IMG/VR virus record: IMGVR_UViG_3300035698_020401
Location: 1-26,100 of that record
Reading direction: 5' to 3' (one strand)
Source: a virus
DNA: 26,100 nucleotides
Under the pieces are notes generated by a model, which was given only the letters and a program-made list of their open reading frames with translations, did no database searches and was not told the DNA's origin. The position numbers and the translations under genes were made by a program. Shown here piece by piece: positions 14,965 through 23,015 of the stretch (position 1 is its first letter; the number at the start of each line of letters is the position of its first letter).

Positions 14965-17067
14965 AAGAAAAAGTGGTTCTTGATTCTTTACTAATTCAGC
15001 TAGTATTTCTTGTCTTTCTGTTGTACCTTCTTGTTTAAGGTCTTCTCCATTCAACTGCATCATCTCTGTACCTCCAGGAATACCTGACTTAAAAGTAGAA
15101 CGTATATTTCCTAATACTATTTTTGATTCTGCTAATACTAATTTTCTAATCCAATAGTTACTTACTATTTCTTCTGCGCTTAAAGTTCCTCTATATTTAA
15201 TAGCAATATTCATATTAGTTGGAGCAGGCCATATCTTTAATTTTCCACCAATGATTTCCCATTTAACTTGAGTTCCTAATATTACATTGATATCTTCTTC
15301 TGTTGTTATTGTAACATAGTAATCTGTAAGCATACTGCTAAATCCAGAACCATATTTTTTAAACAATGATTGAACATAAAGATTACTAATTAGGTCAGTT
15401 CGTCCTGCGTAATAAGAGAATGGATATCTTGGAGACATTATTATCTCTATAATATTATCACTACCACCAATTATAGCTGGTATTGTATATCCATCATGAG
15501 CATCGCCATCTAATGTTGTATATAAAACTTCTTCTTCAAAGTTTTTTCTTCTATTATATTGATAAATAGCATCTGATAGACAATCTTCTAGCTGTTCATC
15601 GGTAATTTCAGCAGGAATTTGTGGCTCTCCAAGCTTCCCTCTAATGTATCTAAACAGCTCTGTATAATCTACTGTCGTCCCTGTAGCGGCTTCGCCCGTA
15701 TCATCTGCTTCATACCCCCATACTAAAGAAAGAGCATCACTAGTGGTTCCGTTGTCAATTTCTATTGTAGCAGTTGTTCCTGTAGATGCTGATTGAAGAA
15801 CTAAATGTCCGCTTCCATCATCACTTGCTTCTGCTAATCCTGGAACTTCTGCTGCATCTATCGCAGCTTTAATTTCTGCTAATGTAACAGCACTGGTATC
15901 ACCAGCTCCTGCCGCTAAATTAACTTCGCCACTTCCTGAATTTGTAGTTATTACTACATTATACAATGAAGTTAAATCAAGTGTAGTTATTGCAATAGAT
16001 CCTGTTATAGCTGCTGTTGAAGCTGCGCCTGTTTCTACTACTATCTCTATTTCATCTAGCCATATTAGTTCTTGTCCATCTGAATGAAAATATACTCTTA
16101 TGATTAATTCTGCCTCTTCATTGAATGTTAAATCAGCAAATTTAGTTTCCATAATAGATGGTGTATTACTTTGTGAATAACTACCATCAGATGTTCTCCA
16201 GCTACCAGCTAAATAGTAATACCAAGAGGCACCAATTTTAACTACATAATGAGTTTCTGCATGAGAAGTTATGTTCATGTCTGTTACTTCAGCTTCAGTA
16301 AATCCTGTTCCAAAGTTTATATCAATATAAGGATCTGTATCATCATATTTTTGTAGTGCATCTGATGATACTGTATAAGCTGAATTATTTTGATATGTAT
16401 TGTATACTTGTAGTTCATCAAAACCATAAGTATCGCTACTATCTCCGCTACCTTGAACAAATAAATAGCAACTATCTCCTCTTGTAAATCCAGTTACTGT
16501 TAATCCAATTTGAACGCCATCAATAAATAACTGTGCTAAAGATTCATTCCAGCTAAACTCAAAAGCATGCCAATCATTATCATATCCAGTAAAAGCTCCT
16601 AGTGTAGCATTTACTTGAGTATCGCCAGCATCATCGTACATATTAAGAATAATATTGGAACTAGTATCATGAATTAATGATATTCTATTTACACTATCAC
16701 TTCCATTATAAAAACTAATTAGTTCTGTATCCATTGCTGGTACTGATGAAAAGTTTGGCTTTAATCTAAATTTAACAGAACCAATTGAAGTTAGTCCCTC
16801 AAAGTTAGTCATATCATATCTGACATAACCACTATTTTTTGTTAATAGATGTTGTCCAAATACTCCAAAATTTTCTATTAGTACTGTATCACCTGATGTT
16901 GCTGTTGTAGTTCCATAAGCATAATCAGCATTAATTGTGCTATCAAATGATGTTAGTAGTTTTAAATCATCTTGATACCCTTTTAATTCAATTCTACCTG
17001 TTGTATCTCCATAAAATGAATCTGCATCACTGTATGTTATTTGATTAAATCTTTCTGTAAATGACAT
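14953..17067 (-). CDS. Large virion protein: LamG-like domain fused to connector-like domain
   Basis: A 704-aa protein with ATG 17067 after GAGGTTAAATA. Residues about 40-230 resemble a LamG/concanavalin-like jelly roll (GSVKFRLKPNF, DNDWHAFEFSWNESLAQLFI, DGVQIG, FDELQVYNT). A second beta region follows (about 240-340). Residues about 345-450 are a Gly/Ala/Thr-rich segment with AEIKAAIDAAEVPGLAEA. The C-terminal part from about 460 (LFRYIRGKLGEPQIPAEITD, LEDCLSDAIYQYNRR, LYVQSLFKKYG, IKYRGTLS) resembles small head-tail connector/neck proteins. A carbohydrate-binding-like module is thus apparently attached to a neck subunit. Domain calls are by eye; the virion role is well supported by context, the exact role is not. 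Confidence 0.6.
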   Translation of the reverse strand: MSFTERFNQITYSDADSFYGDTTGRIELKGYQDDLKLLTSFDSTINADYAYGTTTATSGDTVLIENFGVFGQHLLTKNSGYVRYDMTNFEGLTSIGSVKFRLKPNFSSVPAMDTELISFYNGSDSVNRISLIHDTSSNIILNMYDDAGDTQVNATLGAFTGYDNDWHAFEFSWNESLAQLFIDGVQIGLTVTGFTRGDSCYLFVQGSGDSSDTYGFDELQVYNTYQNNSAYTVSSDALQKYDDTDPYIDINFGTGFTEAEVTDMNITSHAETHYVVKIGASWYYYLAGSWRTSDGSYSQSNTPSIMETKFADLTFNEEAELIIRVYFHSDGQELIWLDEIEIVVETGAASTAAITGSIAITTLDLTSLYNVVITTNSGSGEVNLAAGAGDTSAVTLAEIKAAIDAAEVPGLAEASDDGSGHLVLQSASTGTTATIEIDNGTTSDALSLVWGYEADDTGEAATGTTVDYTELFRYIRGKLGEPQIPAEITDEQLEDCLSDAIYQYNRRKNFEEEVLYTTLDGDAHDGYTIPAIIGGSDNIIEIIMSPRYPFSYYAGRTDLISNLYVQSLFKKYGSGFSSMLTDYYVTITTEEDINVILGTQVKWEIIGGKLKIWPAPTNMNIAIKYRGTLSAEEIVSNYWIRKLVLAESKIVLGNIRSTFKSGIPGGTEMMQLNGEDLKQEGTTERQEILAELVKNQEPLFLSFF

Positions 17068-17246
17068 TATTTAACCTCAATTTGTTTTGTTAATAAGATT
17101 TCGTATTTTCCACTAGAAGATATAGAGGTAATTCTTCCTTCAAATATGCCTTCATATTTTATTTCTACCTCACAAGTCATATCTTCTTTTTTTTCTATTA
17201 TCTTCTTTGTTTTGTCTGATTGATGGATCGTTATTGTTCTATTCAT
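17067..17246 (-). CDS. Small unknown protein (59 aa) heading the neck operon
   Basis: A 59-aa ORF with ATG 17246; the stop TAA (17067-17069) shares one base with the ATG of the 704-aa gene, the coupling style of this region. It encodes MNRTITIHQSDKTKKIIEKK followed by a beta-like C-terminal half (CEVEIKYEGIFEGRITSIS, KYEILLTKQIEV) that could be a small SH3-like or OB-like barrel. There is no good ribosome-binding site at 17246. An internal ATG at residue 23 (17180) is a possible alternative start. No family is recognised. Confidence 0.55.
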   Translation of the reverse strand: MNRTITIHQSDKTKKIIEKKEDMTCEVEIKYEGIFEGRITSISSSGKYEILLTKQIEVK

Positions 17247-17255
17247 ATCTATTAT

Positions 17256-17265
17256 TTATCTTTAC
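17256..17265 (-). promoter_or_regulatory. Candidate late-promoter element (GTAAAGATAA)
   Basis: An exact minus-strand copy of GTAAAGATAA, only 9 nt before the ATG at 17246. If it is a promoter core, the transcript would be nearly leaderless or the gene would start at the internal ATG. Confidence 0.42.
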
Positions 17266-17306
17266 TGAATACCTTGAGGAAAATTAGAGAAAAATGTATA
17301 GTAAAT

Positions 17307-17335
17307 TTAATTAAAAAATAAAAAAATGTTATAAT
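17307..17335 (+). promoter_or_regulatory. Extended -10 promoter for the AAA+/VWA operon
   Basis: TATAAT at 17330-17335 preceded by TG (TGTTATAAT), in the same context AAAAAATGTTATAAT as at 6099 and 20470. The -35 position 17 bp upstream (17307-17312, TTAATT) is weak. It lies 25 bp before the ATG at 17361. Confidence 0.65.
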
Positions 17336-17360
17336 ATTATAAATAGAAAAAGGAAAAAAT

Positions 17361-18863
17361 ATGAAAAACAGTGCTACTTTAAAGATTCAAAAGAAGATAG
17401 ATGAAAGTTTTAGAAACTTTACAATAGATAAAGAAAAGAAAATAAAGTTAAAAAATGCAGAAGTAAACTATAAAGAATTAGAAACAGAACTTGAAAGATT
17501 GATTAACCTAACAGAACAGGGATTAACTTTTGAGAACTTTCATTCTTTATTTATTTATGGACCAACAGGTGTTGGAAAATCGGAATTAGTAAAAGAAATA
17601 GCAGAAAGAAATAACTGTGTGTATCACAAACTTGAAATTCAAAAAATTCCAATAGAAGAATTTGAAGGATTTCCATATCTTGAAGACGATGAGACTTATA
17701 ATAAAGTAGTTAGGTTGGCACATCCTACGGTTCTTCCTCCATCTAATGATGATAAAACTTGGGTTTTACATCTTGATGAGTTCAACAAAGCTGACAGTGA
17801 TAAAATGGCGGCGGTAATGAATTTGGTATTAACTGGAGAAATTGGAGGAGCTGCTGATTATAACAAAGAAACAGGTAAATCAGAAAGATACCGTCTTCCA
17901 AAGAAAACTGTTATAGTAGGTTCAGGAAACTTTAAGACACAAGAGAATACAGAGAACTTAAATCTTGTAAATCAAATGGATATTGCCACATCAGAACGTT
18001 TTCATAGAGCAGTGCTACTTGATTATAATGCAATTAGTTGGCTTGAGAATTTTGCTAATAAACCAATTAAGTTTAATAAAGGAAACATGAATATAGAACT
18101 ATCTTCTAGGATAGCTCCAATTATTATGTATTACATAATGGATAAGATGTCAAATGATGGGAATAAGTCACCCTTTCTTATTCCAATATCATTTCGTCCA
18201 GACGAGGGAGGTGGAGAAAGAACTGCCTCTCCTCGTTCTTGGACATTAATTTCTGATAATATGCTTTTAGATGCAATTTATGAGTACAATACAACTGATC
18301 ATTCATTCTATGATAATTTATCGGAAGCTACTACTGAAAATAAAAATAGTTCATTTGAACTGTTCTTTAATGATCCAAACAATCAAATTAAATTTTTTGG
18401 TAATCAAGTTCTTGAATTTGGATTAGATGGCAATAGAATTGTAGAAGAAGTAATCTCAAGATACAAATATTTTGCAGAGAATAGATTAACTGCTGATGAT
18501 ATTTTATATAAATATAGAGAACCTGAAATAAGAGAGCGAGCTAGAGCACTTCAAGATAGACTTGGAATAGCATTATATTTATTAATAAGCTGTGGATATG
18601 CAATTAATGCAATGAATGATACAGAAGATATTAAGTTAAAATCTGTATGCGTAAGTTCTTTTATCGAAGATGCAGGTATATCAGGAGAAGATCTATCAGT
18701 ATTCGCTTATATTATAAAGAATTCAAAAAATAAAGTATCAAAAGAATATGATACTATGTTTACTTCTATATCAAAAAAGTATAGAGATATCTCTGGTGAT
18801 ATGTATTTTACTGCGAAAGAAGAGCTAATTGATATTAAAAAAAAAGGAAAAAAGGTTAGCTAA
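17361..18863 (+). CDS. MoxR-type AAA+ ATPase
   Basis: A 500-aa protein with ATG 17361 after AAAAAGGAAAAA. Walker A is GPTGVGKS (residues 67-74). Walker B is VLHLDEFNKAD with D139 and E140. A sensor-1-like Asn lies in GSGNFKT (N190), followed by ATSERFHRAVLLDY, which contains likely arginine-finger residues. The order matches AAA+ ATPases of the MoxR/dynein-related class, which remodel protein complexes together with a VWA-domain partner. The C-terminal 280 residues are helical without another motif. The next gene begins one base after its stop and encodes a VWA-like protein, which strongly supports the MoxR-VWA reading. Substrate in the infected cell is unknown. Confidence 0.82.
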   Translation: MKNSATLKIQKKIDESFRNFTIDKEKKIKLKNAEVNYKELETELERLINLTEQGLTFENFHSLFIYGPTGVGKSELVKEIAERNNCVYHKLEIQKIPIEEFEGFPYLEDDETYNKVVRLAHPTVLPPSNDDKTWVLHLDEFNKADSDKMAAVMNLVLTGEIGGAADYNKETGKSERYRLPKKTVIVGSGNFKTQENTENLNLVNQMDIATSERFHRAVLLDYNAISWLENFANKPIKFNKGNMNIELSSRIAPIIMYYIMDKMSNDGNKSPFLIPISFRPDEGGGERTASPRSWTLISDNMLLDAIYEYNTTDHSFYDNLSEATTENKNSSFELFFNDPNNQIKFFGNQVLEFGLDGNRIVEEVISRYKYFAENRLTADDILYKYREPEIRERARALQDRLGIALYLLISCGYAINAMNDTEDIKLKSVCVSSFIEDAGISGEDLSVFAYIIKNSKNKVSKEYDTMFTSISKKYRDISGDMYFTAKEELIDIKKKGKKVS

Positions 18864-20444
18864 GTGACAACTGATAGACCAGAAATAATAGGCAAGCTAG
18901 CATTATTTTTACAAAATAAAGAACCTCTAATTTATTTATTTATTGTTAATTCAGATTTTATATATGATGAAGAAGAGAAATTTTTGCCAAAGTTAAGTCC
19001 TGCTGGAGTTATGGTTAAGGATGGTAGGATAAAATTTTATTATAATGATGAGTTAGTTAAATTATCTATTGAAGAAATGTACTTTATTATAATACATGAA
19101 TCTTATCATATATTTAAGAAGCATCTTCAAAGATATAGAGATTTGTTTCAAGAAAATCCATACAGGCTTAATGTAGCAGAAGATTGTGTAATTAACTACG
19201 AGATAAGTGAATCTTTTAAAAGCTCACGAAATAATAGTACTAAAATATATCCAAAAGCACCTCCATATGGTGCTTATCTTCCTGAAGAATTTATAGAAGA
19301 GTATAAGCATACTAACATAAAAGATAAAGCAACTACAAGAATAGTTTATAATTGGTTAAAGGATAATGAAAAGAGTGAAATAGATAAGAATGATCTAATC
19401 AAAGTAGGTAGAATAATAATAGATAAAGACGGAAATACCGGAATGGTCGTTCGTAATGGAATAAAATCTGCTGATATTAATTACTCTAAAAAAGAAGAGG
19501 GTAGTACAAAAACAAATGATAGTATATCTATTTCTAAAGACGACATAATTACCGTACAAATTACAGAGAAAGATGCTGCTGACTTGGGTATTCCTGTTGA
19601 TAAAGATTTTATAGAATTAAAAACTACAGACACTCATTTAGATTATGATGAAGAAGCTTCTATAGAGCAAGAAACTCTTGTTAAGAAACTATACGAACAA
19701 GCAAAGGAGATAGCACAAAATAATTCTGATAGTTCAGCAGGAAATACTTGTGGAAATTTTTTTAAAATGATTAAAGAAATCTATAAGTCAAAGACCGACT
19801 GGAGAAAAGAAATTCATAAAAATTTGAATATATTCTATTCTAATGATGGAAGCTTAAAAACAAGAAGGCCAAGTTTTATGACATATCCTTGGAATCCCAA
19901 GAGTAGATATGGCATACTTTGTAAGCATACTATAGAAGAAATTTCAAATAAACAAAAATATATCATCATTGCTATAGATACTAGTGGAAGTATATTTTAT
20001 GATAAGAGAGAAAATGCTAGATTTTTTGGAGAGATAGAAACAATTTCTAAATGGTTAGACTTTAAAAAAGAAGGTCAAGTTCTATCGTTACAATGGGATA
20101 CAGAAATAAATGAAGGAATAAAAAAATATAACAAAGGTGATTGGAAAACATTCGAACAAAAAGGTGGAGGCGGAACTAGCCCTCATTGTATATTTGATTA
20201 TTTCACTGATGTATTTAAAGAAAAAAATAATAGATATTTTATAAATGAAAATGGAGTTAAGTTCACAACAAACAATAAAAAAGATTTACCATTTGTTATT
20301 GTATTAACTGATGGATATTTTTATAGAGATTTAAGAAAATCACAACTTGGTATTTACAAAGATAGCATGGAAAATATTTTGTTTTTTACAAGAAAGTCAG
20401 ACAGTATTCCTAAAGATATGAAAAGTATTATATACAAACAATAA
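18864..20444 (+). CDS. HExxH metallopeptidase-like plus VWA-like protein
   Basis: A 526-aa protein starting with GTG 18864, AAGG 8 nt upstream, immediately after the ATPase stop. The N-terminal domain has HESYH (H78, E79, H82) followed by NVAEDCVINYEI at 103-114, as in the putative metallopeptidase domain of the DUF2201 class, where an acidic residue after the helix is a further ligand. A charged linker (about 150-290) follows. The C-terminal VWA-like domain has a MIDAS pattern: AIDTSGS (D372, S374, S376), GGGTSP (T438) and VLTDGYF (D483). With the upstream AAA+ protein it forms a MoxR-VWA pair, in which the ATPase uses the VWA protein as substrate adaptor. The HExxH is intact, so proteolysis is possible. 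Confidence 0.82.
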   Translation: MTTDRPEIIGKLALFLQNKEPLIYLFIVNSDFIYDEEEKFLPKLSPAGVMVKDGRIKFYYNDELVKLSIEEMYFIIIHESYHIFKKHLQRYRDLFQENPYRLNVAEDCVINYEISESFKSSRNNSTKIYPKAPPYGAYLPEEFIEEYKHTNIKDKATTRIVYNWLKDNEKSEIDKNDLIKVGRIIIDKDGNTGMVVRNGIKSADINYSKKEEGSTKTNDSISISKDDIITVQITEKDAADLGIPVDKDFIELKTTDTHLDYDEEASIEQETLVKKLYEQAKEIAQNNSDSSAGNTCGNFFKMIKEIYKSKTDWRKEIHKNLNIFYSNDGSLKTRRPSFMTYPWNPKSRYGILCKHTIEEISNKQKYIIIAIDTSGSIFYDKRENARFFGEIETISKWLDFKKEGQVLSLQWDTEINEGIKKYNKGDWKTFEQKGGGGTSPHCIFDYFTDVFKEKNNRYFINENGVKFTTNNKKDLPFVIVLTDGYFYRDLRKSQLGIYKDSMENILFFTRKSDSIPKDMKSIIYKQ

Positions 20445-20446
20445 AC

Positions 20447-20475
20447 TTGATTAAAAATATAAAAAATGTTATAAT
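20447..20475 (+). promoter_or_regulatory. Sigma70-type promoter with extended -10
   Basis: TTGATT at 20447-20452, a 17-bp spacer, TATAAT at 20470-20475 in TGTTATAAT. A short leader with AGGAG follows before the ATG at 20494. Confidence 0.7.
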
Positions 20476-20493
20476 TGCATAGGAGAAAAAATA

Positions 20494-20691
20494 ATGACTG
20501 TTAAAAATCTTAAAAATAGATTGCAGTATCTTACAGACAATAATATTCTTAATGATGATGATGCGGTATTCTTGTGTCCAGTAGGCACGAGAGGTTTAAT
20601 ATTATATGACTTAATACATATCGATGAAGTAAAGTTCAAAGGAACAAGACAAAAAATAGGAAAAATATTTATGTTATTTGAGGATAAATAA
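20494..20691 (+). CDS. Small unknown protein (65 aa)
   Basis: A 65-aa protein with ATG 20494 after ATAGGAGAAAAAATA, directly downstream of a promoter. The N-terminus is VKNLKNRLQYLTDNNILNDD and the C-terminal half looks beta-rich (AVFLCPVGTRGLILYDLIHI, then FKGTRQKIGKIFMLF). No signal peptide, membrane segment or catalytic motif is seen, and I do not recognise a family. It is followed 2 nt later by another small gene on the same transcript. Confidence 0.55.
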   Translation: MTVKNLKNRLQYLTDNNILNDDDAVFLCPVGTRGLILYDLIHIDEVKFKGTRQKIGKIFMLFEDK

Positions 20692-20693
20692 TA

Positions 20694-21086
20694 ATGGGCA
20701 AAAAAGAAATATTGTTATCAAAAAGAAATAAGGAACATCTTATTAAACTTCCTCACTATAACTATAAACAGTTTGATATACTTGTGGATTTCATAAAGAA
20801 TAACTATGAAGATTTTGAAGGGTGTATCATTCCTGATGGTTATAAAATTTTACCTGTTTGTATTGTAGATAATCCTGATGATTCTTCTAAAGATAATTGG
20901 GATCTTGTTATATTCGATACAATTAAAAAAATAAATGAAGGCATTGAAACAATTACATTAGACAATATGGATGCATTAGATAATTTAGATGAAATAGAAG
21001 AAGAATTAGTTATAATTAAAATTATACACAATCTTGATTATAAAGGTGTGATTAAATACACATTAGACATAATTAAAGATCAATGA
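20694..21086 (+). CDS. Unknown acidic protein (130 aa)
   Basis: A 130-aa protein with ATG 20694, two bases after the previous stop; GAGGA lies about 10 nt upstream. The N-terminus is basic (MGKKEILLSKRNKEHLIKL) and the rest acidic, with PDDSSKDNWDLVIFDTIKKI, an Asp/Glu-rich segment (DALDNLDEIEEELV) and a C-terminal helical region. No family is recognised. It belongs with the 65-aa gene upstream; a separate promoter follows it. Confidence 0.55.
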   Translation: MGKKEILLSKRNKEHLIKLPHYNYKQFDILVDFIKNNYEDFEGCIIPDGYKILPVCIVDNPDDSSKDNWDLVIFDTIKKINEGIETITLDNMDALDNLDEIEEELVIIKIIHNLDYKGVIKYTLDIIKDQ

Positions 21087-21100
21087 AAAGAAAAGAATGT

Positions 21101-21136
21101 TTGACATAGTAAAGATAATTGACATAGTAAAGATAA
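21101..21136 (+). repeat. 18-bp perfect tandem repeat containing TTGACA
   Basis: TTGACATAGTAAAGATAA occurs twice head to tail (21101-21118 and 21119-21136). Each copy joins a consensus -35 hexamer to the GTAAAGATAA element seen at minus-strand operon heads. The place directly before a gene suggests an operator or promoter duplication. Confidence 0.85.
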
Positions 21137-21148
21137 TTGTAATATAAT
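21119..21148 (+). promoter_or_regulatory. Promoter overlapping the start of the 21150 gene
   Basis: TTGACA at 21119-21124, an 18-bp spacer and TATAAT at 21143-21148. The -10 box ends one base before the ATG at 21150, so a usual transcription start would fall inside the ORF. Confidence 0.5.
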
Positions 21149-21149
21149 T

Positions 21150-21401
21150 ATGAAATATTTAAAAAAGTGCCTAAGCAATAATTGCTTCGATTGTCCAGAT
21201 TATACCTCTGTTTGTGATATAAGTAGGGAGGACCAACCTAGGTTTATTCATGACGAAATATTAAAAATAAAAGAATTTATGGTTAAAGAAATAGGTGACT
21301 CTATTACCAATGATACAGAAATTAGTAATAGAATTATTAATAAATGGATAGATAACAATGCTTGTCTATTCAGAACTGAATGGATTAAAAAAAACAAATA
21401 A
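21150..21401 (+). CDS. Small Cys-rich unknown protein (83 aa)
   Basis: An 83-aa ORF. The N-terminal part has four closely spaced Cys (CLSNNCFDCPDYTSVC), able to bind one metal, and a further Cys near residue 72. The rest is helical and charged. No ribosome-binding site precedes ATG 21150, and a -10 box touches the start codon, so the gene is either read from an upstream promoter, leaderless, or starts elsewhere; the next in-frame ATG is near residue 44. It ends just before a strong bidirectional terminator that closes the plus-strand island. No family is recognised. Confidence 0.5.
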   Translation: MKYLKKCLSNNCFDCPDYTSVCDISREDQPRFIHDEILKIKEFMVKEIGDSITNDTEISNRIINKWIDNNACLFRTEWIKKNK

Positions 21402-21402
21402 A

Positions 21403-21425
21403 AAACCCACCAAATTGGTGGGTTT
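21403..21425. terminator. Bidirectional intrinsic terminator
   Basis: Stem AAACCCACC (21403-21411) and GGTGGGTTT (21417-21425) with a 5-nt loop, with A-rich and T-rich flanks. It sits between the plus-strand island and the convergent major capsid gene. Confidence 0.88.
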
Positions 21426-21450
21426 CATTATTATTAAGTTAAACTTAATT

Positions 21451-22980
21451 TTAGATTCCGTAGTTAAGCAAGTTAACTTTTCCGTAGTGCCATTGTCCTC
21501 TTACGACTTTATGAAGAGCGTACCTTGAGAAAAATCCTCTAACACTATTGAAGTTGTCAGGATCTGTTACCATACCTGATACCCAGTTTACGTATGGTGC
21601 ATATACAACGCCAGCTCCGTAAGTAGTATTGTTTGATTTGTAACCAAGAAGCATTTCGTTTGCGAGAGCGCCAGATCTATTAGGATCTACGAATACTTTT
21701 AAGCCACTTCCAAGTTTTCCAGCTTCAAATACGTTGAATGTTCCACCAGAGATTTCGCCTTTAAAGTCAGGAAGCATAGTAAGAATAGCTGCAACTTGAG
21801 GTGATACAACAACCCATGATGCAGGTCCCTGTCTGTTATAAGAAGCAATTTTAGCAGAAACTTGATAAATTTTCTGAGCCAAAGCTCTGTGTCTATCAAG
21901 AAAGTTTCCTGATGCATTGTTTCCAGTGTTAGGAGAGTCAGCTGTCCAGTCATGAATGAATGAAAGACTAGATTGTACTTGATCACCGATAAAAGTGATA
22001 ACCTCTCTGTCTATTTCATAATTCATTTCCATAGAAGCGATTTTAACTAATTCGCCTTCTACATCGATCTTGTGATAAGATCTCATGTCTTGTTCGGCTT
22101 CTTTTGTCCATCTTACTTTCAACTTTCTTTCAGTTGTTTCAACAGTTTCACTACCGATTGAGAATTCCATTTCAGGAATATCGTTAGATCCTTCTTGATT
22201 ATAAACAACGAAGATTGTTACTTCTGCGGCAGCAGCCCAAGGTGCAATAGAATCACCAACATCTCTAAGATAAACTGATCCATTAGTACAGTTATAGTAG
22301 GTGTTATAAGTGTCAGTCCATGTAGGAGTACTATCTCCTTTTGTTTGCATTGAAGTTGTATATTTTGCACCAGTGGCATTGTTATAAACTTCGATGTCTT
22401 TAATTGTAAAATCAGCACTAGTAGTTCCTAAGAAAGTAGTAATTTTTGTTCCAGCAGCATAAATAGTATCCGCTCCATTTGCTTCAATTGTGTCTGTGAA
22501 AGGACCGATTTTTTCACTGGTATACATAGAAGCAAACGCAGGAGATCCTTGCTGAATTGCACCAGTGTATTCGTCACCAGATGTGATTCCACCTTTTGTA
22601 TTAGTAAAATCGTATTTAACGTAATAGATTACGCCAGTTCTTGCTTGAATAGGTTGTACGGATACAAGCTGATTAGCAATAAGTGTAGGATATACACGTC
22701 TAATTATTGGGAAAAGAACTCTAGGTATCAAGTTCGATCCAGTATCAGTAGATACTGTAGGTGCTTCGTTCAATTCTTCGTCATTTTCATTAAGAATATT
22801 TGACTCTAGCCATCCTTCAGATACCTGACCATTTGCTAACATTGTATCATATGAGCTTTCAAGAACTAATGATGTGTTAAATTTTTCATCATAGTCTTCA
22901 ATACTTTCTGTTAACCAATTCCATCTTTCGATAAGATTGCTTTCTTCTTGTCGAATTTTATCTTTATTTGCATAAGGCAT
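21451..22980 (-). CDS. Major capsid protein (T4 gp23-like)
   Basis: A 509-aa protein with ATG 22980 after TGGAGGAATAAAAA, close to the length of T4 gp23 (521 aa). After a charged N-terminal region of about 72 residues comes the segment SNLIPRVLFPIIRRVYPTLI, typical of gp23-class capsid proteins. C-terminal segments PASWVVVSPQVAAIL and KVFVDPNRSGA, then LLGYKSNN and VYAPYV, also fit. It forms the HK97-fold shell. The sequence LNE-A at residues 70-73 fits the T4 prohead cleavage rule (Leu/Ile-x-Glu), predicting removal of the first 72 residues. The gene is bounded by terminators and has its own late-type element, in line with very high single-gene expression. Confidence 0.88.
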   Translation of the reverse strand: MPYANKDKIRQEESNLIERWNWLTESIEDYDEKFNTSLVLESSYDTMLANGQVSEGWLESNILNENDEELNEAPTVSTDTGSNLIPRVLFPIIRRVYPTLIANQLVSVQPIQARTGVIYYVKYDFTNTKGGITSGDEYTGAIQQGSPAFASMYTSEKIGPFTDTIEANGADTIYAAGTKITTFLGTTSADFTIKDIEVYNNATGAKYTTSMQTKGDSTPTWTDTYNTYYNCTNGSVYLRDVGDSIAPWAAAAEVTIFVVYNQEGSNDIPEMEFSIGSETVETTERKLKVRWTKEAEQDMRSYHKIDVEGELVKIASMEMNYEIDREVITFIGDQVQSSLSFIHDWTADSPNTGNNASGNFLDRHRALAQKIYQVSAKIASYNRQGPASWVVVSPQVAAILTMLPDFKGEISGGTFNVFEAGKLGSGLKVFVDPNRSGALANEMLLGYKSNNTTYGAGVVYAPYVNWVSGMVTDPDNFNSVRGFFSRYALHKVVRGQWHYGKVNLLNYGI

Positions 22981-23015
22981 TTTTTATTCCTCCATTGGAT
23001 ATTTTTGGTTCAATC

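Noticed and set aside
17338-17345. TATAAATA, identical to the T4 late promoter core, before the AAA+ gene
   Set aside because: It overlaps an AT-rich leader just after a TGTTATAAT promoter. It is not repeated before virion genes, so it is most likely chance.
21699-21986. Minus-strand 95-aa frame inside the capsid gene
   Set aside because: Alternative-frame shadow; Leu/His-rich composition and no ribosome-binding site.
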